Translations under genes and position numbers: made by a program | Assembly: GCA_017303735.1 (NCBI GenBank) | Contig: JAFLCF010000033.1 | Location: forward strand, 1 to 30,130 | Source of the DNA: Anaerolineae bacterium | GTDB taxonomy: Bacteria; Chloroflexota; Anaerolineae; Anaerolineales; Villigracilaceae | DNA: 30,130 nt | Direction of reading: 5' to 3' | Notes under the pieces: model-generated | Told to the model about the DNA's origin: nothing | Databases searched by the model: none | The model's input: only the letters and a program-made list of their open reading frames with translations | Shown here: positions 13,669-21,855 of the stretch, piece after piece | Layout of the letters: every line of letters begins with the position of its first letter | How positions within the stretch are numbered: the stretch's first letter is position 1

Positions 13669-14190
13669 ATGGATCAATACGAAAAGAATGTAGATGCCGC
13701 CGCCAACAAAGTCTTTAACACCGCCGAAAAGGTCGGGCGCGGCGCGAACAAACTCGCCATCGGCTGCACCACCATTTTTGCCAACCTGTTCTTTGGCGCA
13801 TTCTGTCTGTGGGGCGTCTATGCCGCCTACATTGCCTACCGCCTCGAAACCACCGGCATCGTCACCACTGGCACCGTCACCGGCTTGGAAGAATCCACCA
13901 CCGACGGCTCCACCACCTATTCCCCCGTCGTCGAATTCACAGCCAATGGGCAAACCTACACTTTCGAAAGCGATAACGCCTCCAGCCCGCCCGCCTACCA
14001 AGTCGGCGAAACGGTCAACGTACGCTACGACCCCGCCGACCCCAACACCGCCCAGATCGACAAACTCACCGAACGCTGGCTCATGCCCATCCTGCTCATT
14101 CCCTCCATGCTCTGCGGCTCCATCATCCTCACCTTCGCCATGGTGCGTGCCTGGCGTCGCGGAGATGACGTACTCTCTCAAGTCTTATGA
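13669..14190 (+). CDS. DUF3592 membrane protein
   Basis: A 173-residue protein with a membrane segment at about 35-57 and another at about 137-160. Between them is a domain reading GIVTTGTVTGLEESTTDGST, TYSPVVEFTANGQTYTFESD, YQVGETVNVRYDPADPNTAQ. This is the DUF3592 signature (a variable-strand core ending V-G--V-V-YDP-DP--A-I). The domain should lie outside the membrane between the two helices; no enzymatic role is known. It is first in a three-gene + strand cluster, since the next gene starts inside its last codons. Confidence 0.85.
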   Translation: MDQYEKNVDAAANKVFNTAEKVGRGANKLAIGCTTIFANLFFGAFCLWGVYAAYIAYRLETTGIVTTGTVTGLEESTTDGSTTYSPVVEFTANGQTYTFESDNASSPPAYQVGETVNVRYDPADPNTAQIDKLTERWLMPILLIPSMLCGSIILTFAMVRAWRRGDDVLSQVL

Positions 14191-14567
14191 CCGAACTCGT
14201 CCCCATCCACTTCTACGACGAATCCATCGAAGTCCGCTTCGAGGAGCCGCCCGTGCGCGAGAAAGCGCCGCACTGCCCCAACGCCTTTATCTGGAACGGC
14301 AACACCTATCCCATCACCGCTGCTCTCGCCGAATGGACAGATTTCACCCGCCGTGGCAGAATGGCAAACAACATGCGTCCTGCCCATGCCGCCGCTGCCG
14401 CCACACGCGGCTCCCTGAACGTCGGGCGTTACTACTTCCGCGTGCAAGTGGCAAACGGGCAGATCTTCGACATCTACTACGACCGTGCCATGAAAAGCGT
14501 AGACGACCGCAAAGGTCAATGGGTTCTATATAGAGAACTGGAACAACATGAATCAAGCACCGGATAA
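14187..14567 (+). CDS. DUF6504-like protein
   Basis: A 126-residue soluble protein. Recognisable elements are VPIHFYDESIEVRFEEPP at the start, APHCPNAFIWNGNTYPITAA followed by LAEW in the middle, and GRYYFRVQVANGQIFDIYYD with QWVLYREL at the end. These match the small DUF6504 family (a P--F-W-G--Y-V--L--W core and a YYRV-T--G--F-IYYD-----W-LYR end), whose role is unknown; some members occur next to DNA polymerase IV-type genes, which are not seen here. The ATG overlaps the preceding stop (ATGA) and the 3' end overlaps the next gene by 20 bases, so the three genes are co-translated. Confidence 0.8.
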   Translation: MTELVPIHFYDESIEVRFEEPPVREKAPHCPNAFIWNGNTYPITAALAEWTDFTRRGRMANNMRPAHAAAAATRGSLNVGRYYFRVQVANGQIFDIYYDRAMKSVDDRKGQWVLYRELEQHESSTG

Positions 14568-15261
14568 TTTCACCACCCCGCCTCCCCCTCCGCCCGCGCC
14601 TGCCACCTGGTCCGCAAACGATACCTGGCTCGGGCTGGCACTGCTCATCCCGATCGTGTTTGGCTACGCTTATGCGTTCTCCCGTCTCGAACCCACACCT
14701 GGCTTGAACCTGCTTTTTGTCGCCCTGTTCGAGCTTCTCCTGCTCATTCCCATCGCCATCATCTTTCTCTGGCGTAAGGTCTCCTGGGCAGAGCTAGGAC
14801 TCAAACGCTTCGACAACCGCGTCTTATCGCTTGGCTGCGGCATGCTCATCATGATCTACTTCATCACCATCATCAACAACCTGATCATGATCGAACTGAA
14901 TGTCGTCATCCAAGCCGAGCTCATCACCGAGATGTTCAACGAAATAGACTCGCCCTTCATCTTTGCCTTTTCCACCGTTGTCTTGGCACCCTTCGCCGAA
15001 GAGCTTTTCTTTCGCGGCTTTCTCTTCAAAGGCTTGCGCGAAAAATACGGCTGGGTCAACGCCCTCATGTTCAGCTCGATCATCTTCGCCTTGTTTCATG
15101 GGCAGCTTGCCACTCTGCTGCCCACTTTCTTAATGGGCGCCTTATTTGCCTATATGTTTCAGAAGACCGAGTCAGTCTTGCCGGGCATGCTTCTGCATTT
15201 TTCCATCAATGCCTTCAGCACAACCATGTTTTTGATCGCCATGCAAATGGGACTGATGTAA
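14548..15261 (+). CDS. CPBP family intramembrane metalloprotease
   Basis: A 237-residue multi-pass membrane protein with a Pro-rich cytoplasmic start (TTPPPPPPAP, 9-18). The CPBP (Abi/Rce1-type) motifs are present: EELFFRGFLF (151-160, Glu151/Glu152 and Arg156), FALFHGQ (180-186, His184) and HFSINAF (217-223, His217). Such proteases cleave substrates within the membrane, and some members process peptides or prenylated proteins. The substrate here is unknown. It is the last gene of the DUF3592-DUF6504-CPBP cluster and converges on the NADH dehydrogenase gene with only 5 bases between the stops. Confidence 0.9.
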   Translation: MNQAPDNFTTPPPPPPAPATWSANDTWLGLALLIPIVFGYAYAFSRLEPTPGLNLLFVALFELLLLIPIAIIFLWRKVSWAELGLKRFDNRVLSLGCGMLIMIYFITIINNLIMIELNVVIQAELITEMFNEIDSPFIFAFSTVVLAPFAEELFFRGFLFKGLREKYGWVNALMFSSIIFALFHGQLATLLPTFLMGALFAYMFQKTESVLPGMLLHFSINAFSTTMFLIAMQMGLM

Positions 15262-15266
15262 TCCAG

Positions 15267-16517
15267 TCACTCACGGGTGATCAACCGCACCTGATTGTCG
15301 TAGAAGAAATAATCCCACGCCCAGTTGAACATCACGATAATGCGGTTGCGAAACCCGATGATGCGATAGATGTGCAAGAAGACCCATATCACCCAGGCGA
15401 TGAATCCGCTAAAGGAGATGCCGAAGATACGCGCGACGGCGGCGTTACGTCCTACCGTGGCGAGTAGACCGGGGTCTTTGTAGTGGAATGCTTTGGGTTC
15501 TTTCCCTTCCATCATTAACTTGATATTCTTCGCGGCGGCTTGACCCTGCTGAATTGCCACAGTTGAAAGCATAGGCAGGGGTTGTCCATTCCCATTGGCG
15601 AGAAAAGCGGCGTCACCAATCACAAAGGCTTCAGGAAACTGAGGCAGGCTCAACGTCGGTGTGATGCGAACGCGTCCCATCCCACCTTTTTCTGCGGGCA
15701 AGGCATCGATGATCTCGGCAGCTTTCGCGCCCGCCGTCCAGATCAGCGTTTGGGTTTCAATGATCGCGCCATCCGCCAAGGTCACGCGTTGACCGTTGAA
15801 GTCTTGCATTTTGGTATTCAAACGTACATCCACTTGTTTGTTTTGTAAAAGCCGCAACGTAGCCTGACGCAATTCATCGGGGTATGCCGCGATCAGGTTT
15901 GCACCGGCTTCAAGCAGAATCACCCGCGCCTCACTCAGGTTCAAGCGCGGATAATCCTTACGCATCACATGCGTGATCAACTCGGCCAGTGCGCCTGCGG
16001 TTTCCACGCCAGTAGGTCCGCCGCCCACAATGACAAAGGTGAGCAGGGATTTGCGTTTCTCGGCGTCGGCTTCGCGGCTGGCTTGCTCAAACATCGAAAG
16101 CAGATGATTGCGCGTCGTAACTGCGGTCTCAAGATCTTTTAACTGCAAGCCATGTTTCTCAAGCGTGTCAAAGCCGAAGAAGTTCGTGCGTGCGCCCGCC
16201 GCCAGCACAAGATAGTCGTAGGCGATCACCGAGCCGTTTAGCCTCACAAACTTCTCCGCGAGATTAACATCGGTCACTTCGCCCATTTGAAATGTGAGAT
16301 TCTTTTGTTTGCGAAAGATGGTGCGCACCGGCTGGGCGATCTGCGAAGGCAGTAACCCGGCAATGGCAACCTGATACAACAAGGGTTGAAATAAATGATG
16401 GTTGTTCTTATCGATCAGCGTGATACGAACCGGGGCTTTGGCAAGTCCGCGGGCGGTCTCAAGCCCGGCAAACCCAGCACCAACGATGACGATATGGGGC
16501 TTTTGTTTGGTATTCAT
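15267..16517 (-). CDS. ndh: Type II NADH dehydrogenase (NAD(P)/FAD-dependent)
   Basis: A 416-residue flavoprotein that passes electrons from NADH to quinone without pumping protons. The FAD site IVIVGAGFAGLETARGLA (9-26) and the NAD site VIVGGGPTGVETAGALAEL (162-180) are both complete. VLAAGARTNFFG and a late FVIGDAA segment (second FAD contact) are present. The C-terminal 50 residues (FSGFIAWVIWVFLHIYRIIG, then FNWAWDYFFYDNQVRLI) are hydrophobic and amphipathic, as expected for membrane attachment of NDH-2. GAGGA lies upstream of the ATG. It is apparently a single-gene unit, with a 33-base palindrome about 18 bases before its start. Confidence 0.92.
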   Translation of the reverse strand: MNTKQKPHIVIVGAGFAGLETARGLAKAPVRITLIDKNNHHLFQPLLYQVAIAGLLPSQIAQPVRTIFRKQKNLTFQMGEVTDVNLAEKFVRLNGSVIAYDYLVLAAGARTNFFGFDTLEKHGLQLKDLETAVTTRNHLLSMFEQASREADAEKRKSLLTFVIVGGGPTGVETAGALAELITHVMRKDYPRLNLSEARVILLEAGANLIAAYPDELRQATLRLLQNKQVDVRLNTKMQDFNGQRVTLADGAIIETQTLIWTAGAKAAEIIDALPAEKGGMGRVRITPTLSLPQFPEAFVIGDAAFLANGNGQPLPMLSTVAIQQGQAAAKNIKLMMEGKEPKAFHYKDPGLLATVGRNAAVARIFGISFSGFIAWVIWVFLHIYRIIGFRNRIIVMFNWAWDYFFYDNQVRLITRE

Positions 16518-16534
16518 GGTTTCCTCTAACTCTC

Positions 16535-16567
16535 AGGTGACAGTCACTTTGAAAGTGACTGTCACCT
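16535..16567. repeat. 33-bp palindrome, GTGACAGTCAC type
   Basis: AGGTGACAGTCACTTT and AAAGTGACTGTCACCT form perfect 16-base arms around a single G. Each arm contains its own smaller palindrome (GTGACaGTCAC and GTGACtGTCAC), the same nested design as the RAYT elements. A second copy at 29938-29966 serves as a terminator. This one lies in the leader of ndh. Confidence 0.85.
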
Positions 16568-16683
16568 ACCTCTAATTGTGAAATTATTCACCAATATTAT
16601 AACAAAAATACTCTTATTTGTACATATTCTCACAAAAGAGGATGGATATTAAATCCCCTGCTCCACCCCAATAAACAAAACAA

Positions 16684-16710
16684 CCTCCCGCATCTTTCTC
16701 AAGCGGGAGG
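16684..16710 (-). terminator. Intrinsic terminator of the small membrane protein gene
   Basis: On the minus strand CCTCCCGC, an 11-base loop and GCGGGAGG are followed by TTGTTTTGTTTATT. It lies 47 bases after the stop at 16757, a typical Rho-independent arrangement. Confidence 0.85.
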
Positions 16711-16756
16711 CTGTTGTTAACCATCAAGCGGAATCATCCGCTGAAAACTCTACGAC

Positions 16757-17056
16757 CTATTTTTTCTTCTCTTTGGCGTGTTCTTCTTCTTTCGGTTCTT
16801 CCTTCTTTTTCATGAACTGCATGATCAATGCTGCACCTGCACCGATGGCAAAAGTTCCCATCGAAGCCGGGCTGGAATAATGTGTCAGCCCGATGAGCAG
16901 GAGGAAAAACCCGGCGGCGAGGGCGATCTGCACCTGCCAGACAGCTTTGTAATAGGCATCCAACATGAACCGAGTTACGCCCAACCCGAGCAAAAGAAAA
17001 CCAATGGCGCGGATCACAAACCCTAGGGTAGCAAGAACTTCTTGAAACGTTTCCAT
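16757..17056 (-). CDS. Small two- to three-helix membrane protein
   Basis: A 99-residue protein, METFQEVLATLGFVIRAIGF onward, with hydrophobic segments at about 10-28, 41-57 and 66-80. It ends in a very charged cytoplasmic tail (MKKKEEPKEEEHAKEKKK). AAGGAG precedes the ATG, and a clear terminator follows. I do not recognise a family; the tail is the kind of Lys/Glu-rich end seen in many small membrane proteins and does not indicate function. It is separated from the DUF456 gene by 112 bases. Confidence 0.75.
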   Translation of the reverse strand: METFQEVLATLGFVIRAIGFLLLGLGVTRFMLDAYYKAVWQVQIALAAGFFLLLIGLTHYSSPASMGTFAIGAGAALIMQFMKKKEEPKEEEHAKEKKK

Positions 17057-17168
17057 GTCTCTCCTTTTTGATGATCGTGTATATCAATCTTTGAATGGTA
17101 CACCAGAGTGAGGGTATTGTACCCCGCCGAGATTACGGTTTTTACCATCATCCAGAATGGACATCTGT

Positions 17169-17696
17169 TTACGCGACCACCCAAGCCCACAGACCCCAGA
17201 AGGCGATCATCACGGCACCAATGCCCATCCGTGCAGCGACAGACCAGCCCCAACCCGTCATCCACGCTTTGGTGTTTGCCATGGCTAATGCCTTGTCTTT
17301 CAACCTATTCCACTCGGCAAGATATAGCGCCACAGGCGAAGCGATGATGCCCATGATGGGTGTAAAGAACAAGCTCACCACGATCCCCGCTGCAAACGAC
17401 CACAAGATCGAGCTCCACGGCACATCCTTATCGCGGACATGTTTGGCGATGATGATGTTATCTGAAATATTACCGCCGATCATCAGCAGGGTGATCAGAA
17501 CGAACAGCAGCCAGCTGACCCAGGTCATGTTGCCAAGGCTGGCCTGAACAATGGCATAGACCAGGATCGCGATCCACATCACCACCAAGCCAGGGAAGAC
17601 GGGGATCAATAAGCCCAACAAGCCAAAGATCAGCACAGCAAAGGTTAAAACCTCAAAAAACACTTGCACGAACAGTTCCCAATCGACAGGATTCAT
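17169..17696 (-). CDS. DUF456 membrane protein
   Basis: A 175-residue multi-pass protein. The N-terminal FGLLGLLIPVFPGLVVMWIA block (about 24-43) is the characteristic LG-(I/L)G---P-LPG motif of DUF456, and the repeat-like GNISDNIIIAKHVRDKDVPW and GIVVSLFFTPIMGIIASPVA segments are also typical. DUF456 proteins are small integral membrane proteins of unknown role. AAGGAG stands before the ATG. It lies downstream of serS but is separated from it by a long hairpin. Confidence 0.88.
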   Translation of the reverse strand: MNPVDWELFVQVFFEVLTFAVLIFGLLGLLIPVFPGLVVMWIAILVYAIVQASLGNMTWVSWLLFVLITLLMIGGNISDNIIIAKHVRDKDVPWSSILWSFAAGIVVSLFFTPIMGIIASPVALYLAEWNRLKDKALAMANTKAWMTGWGWSVAARMGIGAVMIAFWGLWAWVVA

Positions 17697-17736
17697 ATCG
17701 TTTCTCCTTGGATAGAAAAGGCATCAGAAAAAGTAA

Positions 17737-17790
17737 GGGCGACCCTATACGTTTCATTGAGGTCATTCACTCTCAATGGACGGGTCGCCC
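17737..17790 (-). terminator. Two-tier hairpin, likely serS terminator
   Basis: GGGCGACCC (17737-17745) pairs with GGGTCGCCC (17782-17790), and inside it CATTGAG (17755-17761) pairs with CTCAATG (17772-17778). On the minus strand the hairpin is followed by TTACTTTTTC, 48 bases after the serS stop. The GGGCGACCC/GGGTCGCCCCTAC ends look like a dispersed repeat that has been used as a terminator. Confidence 0.6.
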
Positions 17791-17837
17791 CTACATTTAA
17801 TATATGTACGGATATTAACCCGTTTGGTTCTTTATCG

Positions 17838-19109
17838 TCACGGCTTGATGACGTCGATGCCGCCCATCCACGGACGCAGAACCTCGGGGACGATAATGGA
17901 GCCATCGGCTTGCTGGTAATTCTCCATCACGGCGATGAGGGCACGCGGCAGACCCAAACCGGAACCGTTGAGCGTGTGCGGGAATTTGACCTTCCCGCCA
18001 TCGGCTGGTCGATATTTGATGTTGGCGCGGCGGGCTTGGAAGTCGGTGTCGTTTGAGACCGATGACACTTCCAGCCATTCGTTACAGCCGGGTGCCCACA
18101 ATTCGAGGTCATAGGTCATGGTTGCGCCGAAGCCGATGTCGCCGGTGCAGAGCTGTTTGACACGATACGGAATGCCTAACTGTGCACAAGTCTCTTCGGC
18201 ATCTTTCAACATCTTCTGGTGCATCGCCTCTGATTCTTCGGGTTTGCAGTAGATGTACATCTCAACCTTGTCGAATTGATGTCCGCGTTTGATGCCGCGC
18301 ACATCGCGCCCAGCGCTCATCTTCTCGCGGCGGAAACAAGGCGTGTATGCCGTGTATTGACGCGGTAGGAAGCTCTCTTCCATGATCTCGTCCATGTGCA
18401 AACCGGTGAGCGGAATCTCCGCAGTGGGCACGAAGTAGTAATCTTCCTCGTGATCTTTGTAGAGATTATCGGCAAACTTGGGCAGTTGACCTGCGCCATA
18501 GACAGTCGCGGTTTTGACCATGAATGGCAGGTACTCTTCTTGATAACCCTGACGAGTGTGCAGGTCGAGCATCCATGCAATGAGAGCACGTTGTAAGCGC
18601 GCGCCTGCTTTTTGTAATACGTAAAAACGGGAACCGGTCAGCTTGGTGCCGCGTTCAAAGTCAATGATGCCGAGCGCAGGTCCGAGGTCCCAGTGCGGAA
18701 GCGGGGTGAAGTCAAATTTGCGCGGCTCCCCCACCGTCTTGATGACGATGTTCTCGCTGTCATCTTTGCCATACGGCGTGCGCGGATCGGGGATGTTCGG
18801 CAACGTGGACATGAGGTAATTCAGTTCGGATTCGACCTCCGCCACGACCTTATCCAACTCTGTGATCTTGTCGCCCACCACACGCATCGCCTCGATCTTG
18901 GACTGGCGTTCTGCGGCGTCTTTCATTTTGCCGATCTCTTTCGAGACGACGTTGCGCTCCGCTTTGAGCTGCTCCACTTCACTGAGCAGACCACGGCGCT
19001 TTTCATCCAACGCCAAAATGGAGTCGACGGGAGCCGGGTTGTCCTGGCGGTCTTGCAATGCCTTGCGGACAACTTCTGGGTTTTCACGAAGCAAATTGAT
19101 ATCGAGCAT
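17838..19109 (-). CDS. serS: Seryl-tRNA synthetase
   Basis: A 423-residue class II aminoacyl-tRNA synthetase that charges tRNA-Ser. An N-terminal coiled-coil arm ([20 protein letters not shown] onward to about residue 105) precedes the catalytic domain. That domain includes [16 protein letters not shown], motif 2 ([20 protein letters not shown]), and motif 3 with [18 protein letters not shown] near the end, where the Arg that binds ATP sits. The family length is about 420-430, so the gene is complete. The ATG at 19109 is chosen over one nine codons upstream because GGAGGTG lies just before it. A T-box leader immediately upstream should tie expression to uncharged tRNA-Ser. Confidence 0.96.
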   Translation of the reverse strand: MLDINLLRENPEVVRKALQDRQDNPAPVDSILALDEKRRGLLSEVEQLKAERNVVSKEIGKMKDAAERQSKIEAMRVVGDKITELDKVVAEVESELNYLMSTLPNIPDPRTPYGKDDSENIVIKTVGEPRKFDFTPLPHWDLGPALGIIDFERGTKLTGSRFYVLQKAGARLQRALIAWMLDLHTRQGYQEEYLPFMVKTATVYGAGQLPKFADNLYKDHEEDYYFVPTAEIPLTGLHMDEIMEESFLPRQYTAYTPCFRREKMSAGRDVRGIKRGHQFDKVEMYIYCKPEESEAMHQKMLKDAEETCAQLGIPYRVKQLCTGDIGFGATMTYDLELWAPGCNEWLEVSSVSNDTDFQARRANIKYRPADGGKVKFPHTLNGSGLGLPRALIAVMENYQQADGSIIVPEVLRPWMGGIDVIKP

Positions 19110-19145
19110 GTTGCACCTCCGAGTGCATAACACCATGAAAGGTGT

Positions 19146-19396
19146 TAAATAAAATACGCCCCATTCCGTTTGCAGGACGAGGGGCGTCTCGTGGTGCCAC
19201 CTGCTTTCGCCACGCCTTGGCGTGACCTTGGATGCGCGCTAACGGGCGCTCCCGATTCTCTTATGACTTGCGTCTCTCCGAGAACGACTGGGCAAAGTGG
19301 ATTTCATCCTCTGGCGGATCGCCTCACACTGACCGGCGACTCTCTGTACCGTTGCTGAACTACTTATCTTTGCGCTTGTCTTTGAAATCGAACTGG
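19146..19396 (-). promoter_or_regulatory. T-box riboswitch leader of serS
   Basis: On the minus strand this 250-base leader contains an AGAGAG element (19345-19340) followed by CGCCGGTCAGTGTGAGGCG, typical of the distal part of Stem I, and a GAAATCCAC loop in which UCC (19301-19299), a Ser codon, is followed by A. The T-box core AGGTGGCACCACG (19202-19190) follows, then a terminator hairpin ACGCCCC/GGGGCGT (19187-19156) and ATTTTATTT. T-boxes read uncharged tRNA and release the terminator; here that would be tRNA-Ser. The specifier assignment is by eye. Confidence 0.88.
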
Positions 19397-19400
19397 CGAG

Positions 19401-19406
19401 ATTATA
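19401..19406 (-). promoter_or_regulatory. Probable -10 box of the serS leader
   Basis: On the minus strand GGTATAAT lies directly upstream of the T-box leader, giving a perfect TATAAT hexamer. No good -35 hexamer is visible 17 bases further upstream, where the 31-base palindrome lies. Confidence 0.6.
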
Positions 19407-19415
19407 CCAAAAAAG

Positions 19416-19446
19416 AAGTAGGTCACGCTTGAAGCGTGACCTACTT
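19416..19446 (-). repeat. 31-bp palindrome, GGTCACGCTT type, terminator-like
   Basis: AAGTAGGTCACGCTT and AAGCGTGACCTACTT form perfect 15-base arms around a single base. On the minus strand it is followed by CTTTTTT, so it could act as a second terminator after tRNA-Glu, and immediately after that comes the serS -10 box. It belongs with the other short-centre palindromes of the window. Confidence 0.75.
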
Positions 19447-19462
19447 GATGTGCAAAACAAAA

Positions 19463-19480
19463 ACCGCCTTCTCAGGCGGT
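19463..19480 (-). terminator. Terminator of the tRNA-Glu transcript
   Basis: On the minus strand ACCGCC-TGAGAA-GGCGGT is followed by TTTTGTTTTGC, 14 bases after the 3' end of the tRNA: a standard intrinsic terminator. Confidence 0.85.
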
Positions 19481-19493
19481 CGCTGCTAAATAG

Positions 19494-19566
19494 TGCCCCC
19501 ACGGGGATTCGAACCCCGGTCGTGGCCTTGAAAGGGCCGCGTCCTAGTCCACTAGACGATGGGGGC
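19494..19566 (-). tRNA. tRNA-Glu (UUC anticodon)
   Basis: Read on the minus strand this is a complete 73-base cloverleaf without encoded CCA. The acceptor GCCCCCA pairs with TGGGGGC, followed by discriminator A. The D arm is GTCTAGTGGACTAGGAC, the anticodon stem and loop are GGCCCTTTCAAGGCC with anticodon TTC, and the T arm is CCGGGGTTCGAATCCCCG, with the usual GGTTCGAATCC. It lies between the 184-residue protein gene and serS, with its own terminator. Confidence 0.96.
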
Positions 19567-19619
19567 ATTTCTTAAGCGGGCGAGATTTTATCATCCAGTG
19601 CGGAATGCGTCAAGAAATT

Positions 19620-20174
19620 TTAGAGATTGGTTTCCGGCTTGGCACGCTGGTTCAAGAGTGCGATCAGATCGATCAGTTTGCGGTTGATCAGAATCCCGGC
19701 GCTTTGTACGCGAAAACTGGGGATAAGAATGGCAGATAAGGTTGCGTTGAAAATGGGTATAAATTCACGCGAACCATCGGTAACCAGGCTGGCAAAATCG
19801 AAACGCCCCGGCAATTCCATAATGCCATCCACCTCAAACATGGAAGTGGTCAGGCGGATGGGGTATTCGATGGCGTTGGTATAACCGCCGCGCACAATTG
19901 CATGCGGGCCCAGGTCTTCACGCCGCGGCAGACATACGGCATGGATCTGCTTCTTCAACGTCCGCACCAGTTCGAAATGATCAACCAGTTTGGTCGGCAT
20001 ATGCAGGCGCGCCATGCGTGCATCGTGAATTTCAAGGGTCGAATGCGAGGGATCGTTCAAGAATCCCATGGCACCGTGTGTGGTCACTGCGATCTTGCCA
20101 GCCACACGATACCCGGCAGTGAGAATATCTGACAGGACAAAACGATACGTACGCGGAGAAGTATCAAGCGACAT
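19620..20174 (-). CDS. Hypothetical protein, 184 aa
   Basis: A soluble protein starting MSLDTSPRTYRFVLSDILTA. The sequence is rich in short beta strands (GIMELPGRFDFASLVTDGSR, FIPIFNATLSAILIPSFRVQ), has no signal peptide and no membrane segment. I do not recognise a named family; similar proteins may be confined to Chloroflexota. It starts 14 bases after the YgiT-type gene and ends 53 bases before tRNA-Glu, so it is probably the third gene of a lepB-ygiT-like operon. The ribosome binding site is weak, which fits translation coupled to the gene upstream. Confidence 0.7.
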   Translation of the reverse strand: MSLDTSPRTYRFVLSDILTAGYRVAGKIAVTTHGAMGFLNDPSHSTLEIHDARMARLHMPTKLVDHFELVRTLKKQIHAVCLPRREDLGPHAIVRGGYTNAIEYPIRLTTSMFEVDGIMELPGRFDFASLVTDGSREFIPIFNATLSAILIPSFRVQSAGILINRKLIDLIALLNQRAKPETNL

Positions 20175-20188
20175 GCGAAAAGATCCAG

Positions 20189-20479
20189 TTAAGAGTCAGG
20201 CATGGGCGGGCGTGAACCAGCCTGAGGTCGAGGGCGAGGCGGGGTACGTCGATGAGATGAGGTCGGCTTGCCTGCATTCGGGTCCAATAACATATTCAGC
20301 CATTGGATCGCCCGTTCATCATATTCACGACGCCCGCAAACATCACAAACCCAGGCGGGGAAATGCGGCACGGTGATCAGCTCACGCCCCAGCCAGGTAA
20401 AGTAAGTAACATGCCGAGGCTGAAGCACACCAGCATGACATTCATTACAAGGGATCATTTCGTCTTGAGGATTATTCAT
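20189..20479 (-). CDS. YgiT-type zinc-finger protein
   Basis: The 96-residue product has CNEC (11-14) and CDVC (45-48), with VTYFTWLGRELITVPHFPAW between them. This is the YgiT-type zinc finger, as in the N-terminal domain of the MqsA antitoxin. No helix-turn-helix domain follows; instead the C-terminus is a Pro/Arg-rich tail (RRTPPRPRPQAGSRPPMPDS). No toxin gene is next to it, so an antitoxin role is not supported. The ATG at 20479 is chosen because the upstream frame is antisense of lepB. It lies 8 bases after the lepB stop and is probably co-transcribed. Confidence 0.85.
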   Translation of the reverse strand: MNNPQDEMIPCNECHAGVLQPRHVTYFTWLGRELITVPHFPAWVCDVCGRREYDERAIQWLNMLLDPNAGKPTSSHRRTPPRPRPQAGSRPPMPDS

Positions 20480-20487
20480 CGATAGCC

Positions 20488-21078
20488 TTATTGCGAGGCA
20501 GCCACTTCGGGATGATCGAGCACACCCCACATGGGCGGGGGCCAATAGATCACGACCGCCTTGCCAACCACATTTTCCTGGGGCAGCAAACCCCAATCTT
20601 TCGAGTCGTTTGAGTTGTTGCGATTGTCGCCTAATACAAAAAGGAAACCCTCGGTTACAACCCACTCGCCAGAGTACGCCGGTGACTGGGCAATATAGTC
20701 TTCATTTAAGAGTTGACCGTTCAAAAAGACCTGACCATTTTGTACGCTGATGCGGTCGCCGGGCAGACCAATAATGCGTTTGACCAATTCTTCTTCGGGG
20801 TTGAGCGGAAAATGGAAGACGATGATATCGCCGCGTTCAAACTCGCCAAGCCAATAAGTCATCTTGCTGACCAGTACGAACTCACCATCTTCAAGGGTGG
20901 GGCGCATACTGAAACCGTCCACACGCACACGAGCCGAAACCGAGTTGATGCCGATGAACAAAATGACAGCCAACACCAACGTTTCGATAATATCAAGGAA
21001 GAAACGCTTCCAATTTGTAGTTTCCGCCGCAGGTTGTTGTACTTCTTCTGCCAACGGTTCCTGATTAAGATTTTCCAA
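20488..21078 (-). CDS. lepB: Signal peptidase I
   Basis: A 196-residue type I signal peptidase that removes signal peptides outside the membrane. One N-terminal membrane segment (about 28-46, LDIIETLVLAVILFIGINS) is followed by DGFSMRPTL (54-62, catalytic Ser57), ELVKRIIGLPGD (97-108, general base Lys100) and GDNRNNSNDSKDWG (the conserved GDN-xxSxDSR box). A TTG start at 21078 is preferred because GGAGG lies just before it and the family seldom has a longer cytoplasmic part; a GTG at 21162 would add 28 residues of unlikely sequence. It heads the lepB-YgiT-184aa run. Confidence 0.92.
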   Translation of the reverse strand: MENLNQEPLAEEVQQPAAETTNWKRFFLDIIETLVLAVILFIGINSVSARVRVDGFSMRPTLEDGEFVLVSKMTYWLGEFERGDIIVFHFPLNPEEELVKRIIGLPGDRISVQNGQVFLNGQLLNEDYIAQSPAYSGEWVVTEGFLFVLGDNRNNSNDSKDWGLLPQENVVGKAVVIYWPPPMWGVLDHPEVAASQ

Positions 21079-21268
21079 AATGCCTCCAACTGCCTCGAAA
21101 TTATACTGCCAATTTCCAGACAGCCCTCCAGCCTTAAGTCTACCCTCATACAAACGCTTCACACCCCGCCGCTGCCTGCTTCTGTTCCTTCAGGCTTGTG
21201 CGCCGCCTCAATGTTAGCACGACCTTGCGTCTGCTCCCCACTTGCAATGGAGTTTCAACCCACCCCGC

Positions 21269-21832
21269 TCACCCCTCGCAAAAGCGCTGTTTGGATTTGT
21301 GCTCGTCTGGCGGGGTTTCGCGCCAGTTGCGCACAAAATCGCATTGTTCCTCGGTTTCAGGCGAACGGACGAGAAAATAATTATGCGGTCTTGTTTGGTA
21401 AAGCGTGTTCACTTTTTCCAAGGCGTTCTTTGCCGTCATGCCGTGCCGCACGAGGTAACATCCCGCCACTGTGCCGGTGCGCCCCACCCCGCCCCAGCAA
21501 TGGACATATACCGGGCTGCCGTTTTGTATCGCCGCATCGATCGTATCAAGGATCAGGCGCATGGTCTGCGGCGATGGCACTCTGTGATCGCGAATGGCAA
21601 AGCGATGATAAGCAACCTCATAGCCATAGATAGCGGCTTGTTCTTTTAATACAGGTTCGTATGGCACAAGCTCGTTCGGCTGGGTCAGGTCAATGAAGGT
21701 GCGAATGCCAGACTCGAGGAAGGCATCCATGCGCCTGCGAGCAGATTCAGGGTCGTACCCGCCTGGGTATTCGCCTGCAAGGAAGAGGTTTTCTTCCAAC
21801 CAATAGGATTCGATGATGGGGAGTTGAGTCAT
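21269..21832 (-). CDS. Dual-specificity/tyrosine phosphatase family protein
   Basis: A 187-residue protein with the CX5R active site VHCWGGVGRTG (110-120, Cys112 nucleophile and Arg118). An upstream RDHRVPS (81-87) supplies a likely general-acid Asp82. The N-terminus (SYWLEENLFLAGEYPG) resembles small bacterial protein-tyrosine phosphatases of the DSP-like group. It has no signal peptide, so it should act in the cytoplasm on phosphoproteins or phosphoinositol-like substrates. It lies 23 bases downstream of a metallopeptidase gene on the same strand and is probably part of that run. Confidence 0.9.
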   Translation of the reverse strand: MTQLPIIESYWLEENLFLAGEYPGGYDPESARRRMDAFLESGIRTFIDLTQPNELVPYEPVLKEQAAIYGYEVAYHRFAIRDHRVPSPQTMRLILDTIDAAIQNGSPVYVHCWGGVGRTGTVAGCYLVRHGMTAKNALEKVNTLYQTRPHNYFLVRSPETEEQCDFVRNWRETPPDEHKSKQRFCEG

Positions 21833-21855
21833 GTCGTTCGCTTCTCTTTAAGGGT

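Noticed and set aside
13694..14533. 279-codon Pro/Ser-rich open frame on the + strand
   Set aside because: It overlaps the DUF3592 and DUF6504 genes in another frame, and its composition is the out-of-frame reading of those genes.
20189..20479. YgiT-type zinc-finger protein as an MqsA antitoxin
   Set aside because: No MqsR-like toxin gene is adjacent and the DNA-binding domain is missing.
20713..21633. 306-codon open frame on the + strand
   Set aside because: It runs antisense across both lepB and the phosphatase gene, which have intact active sites.
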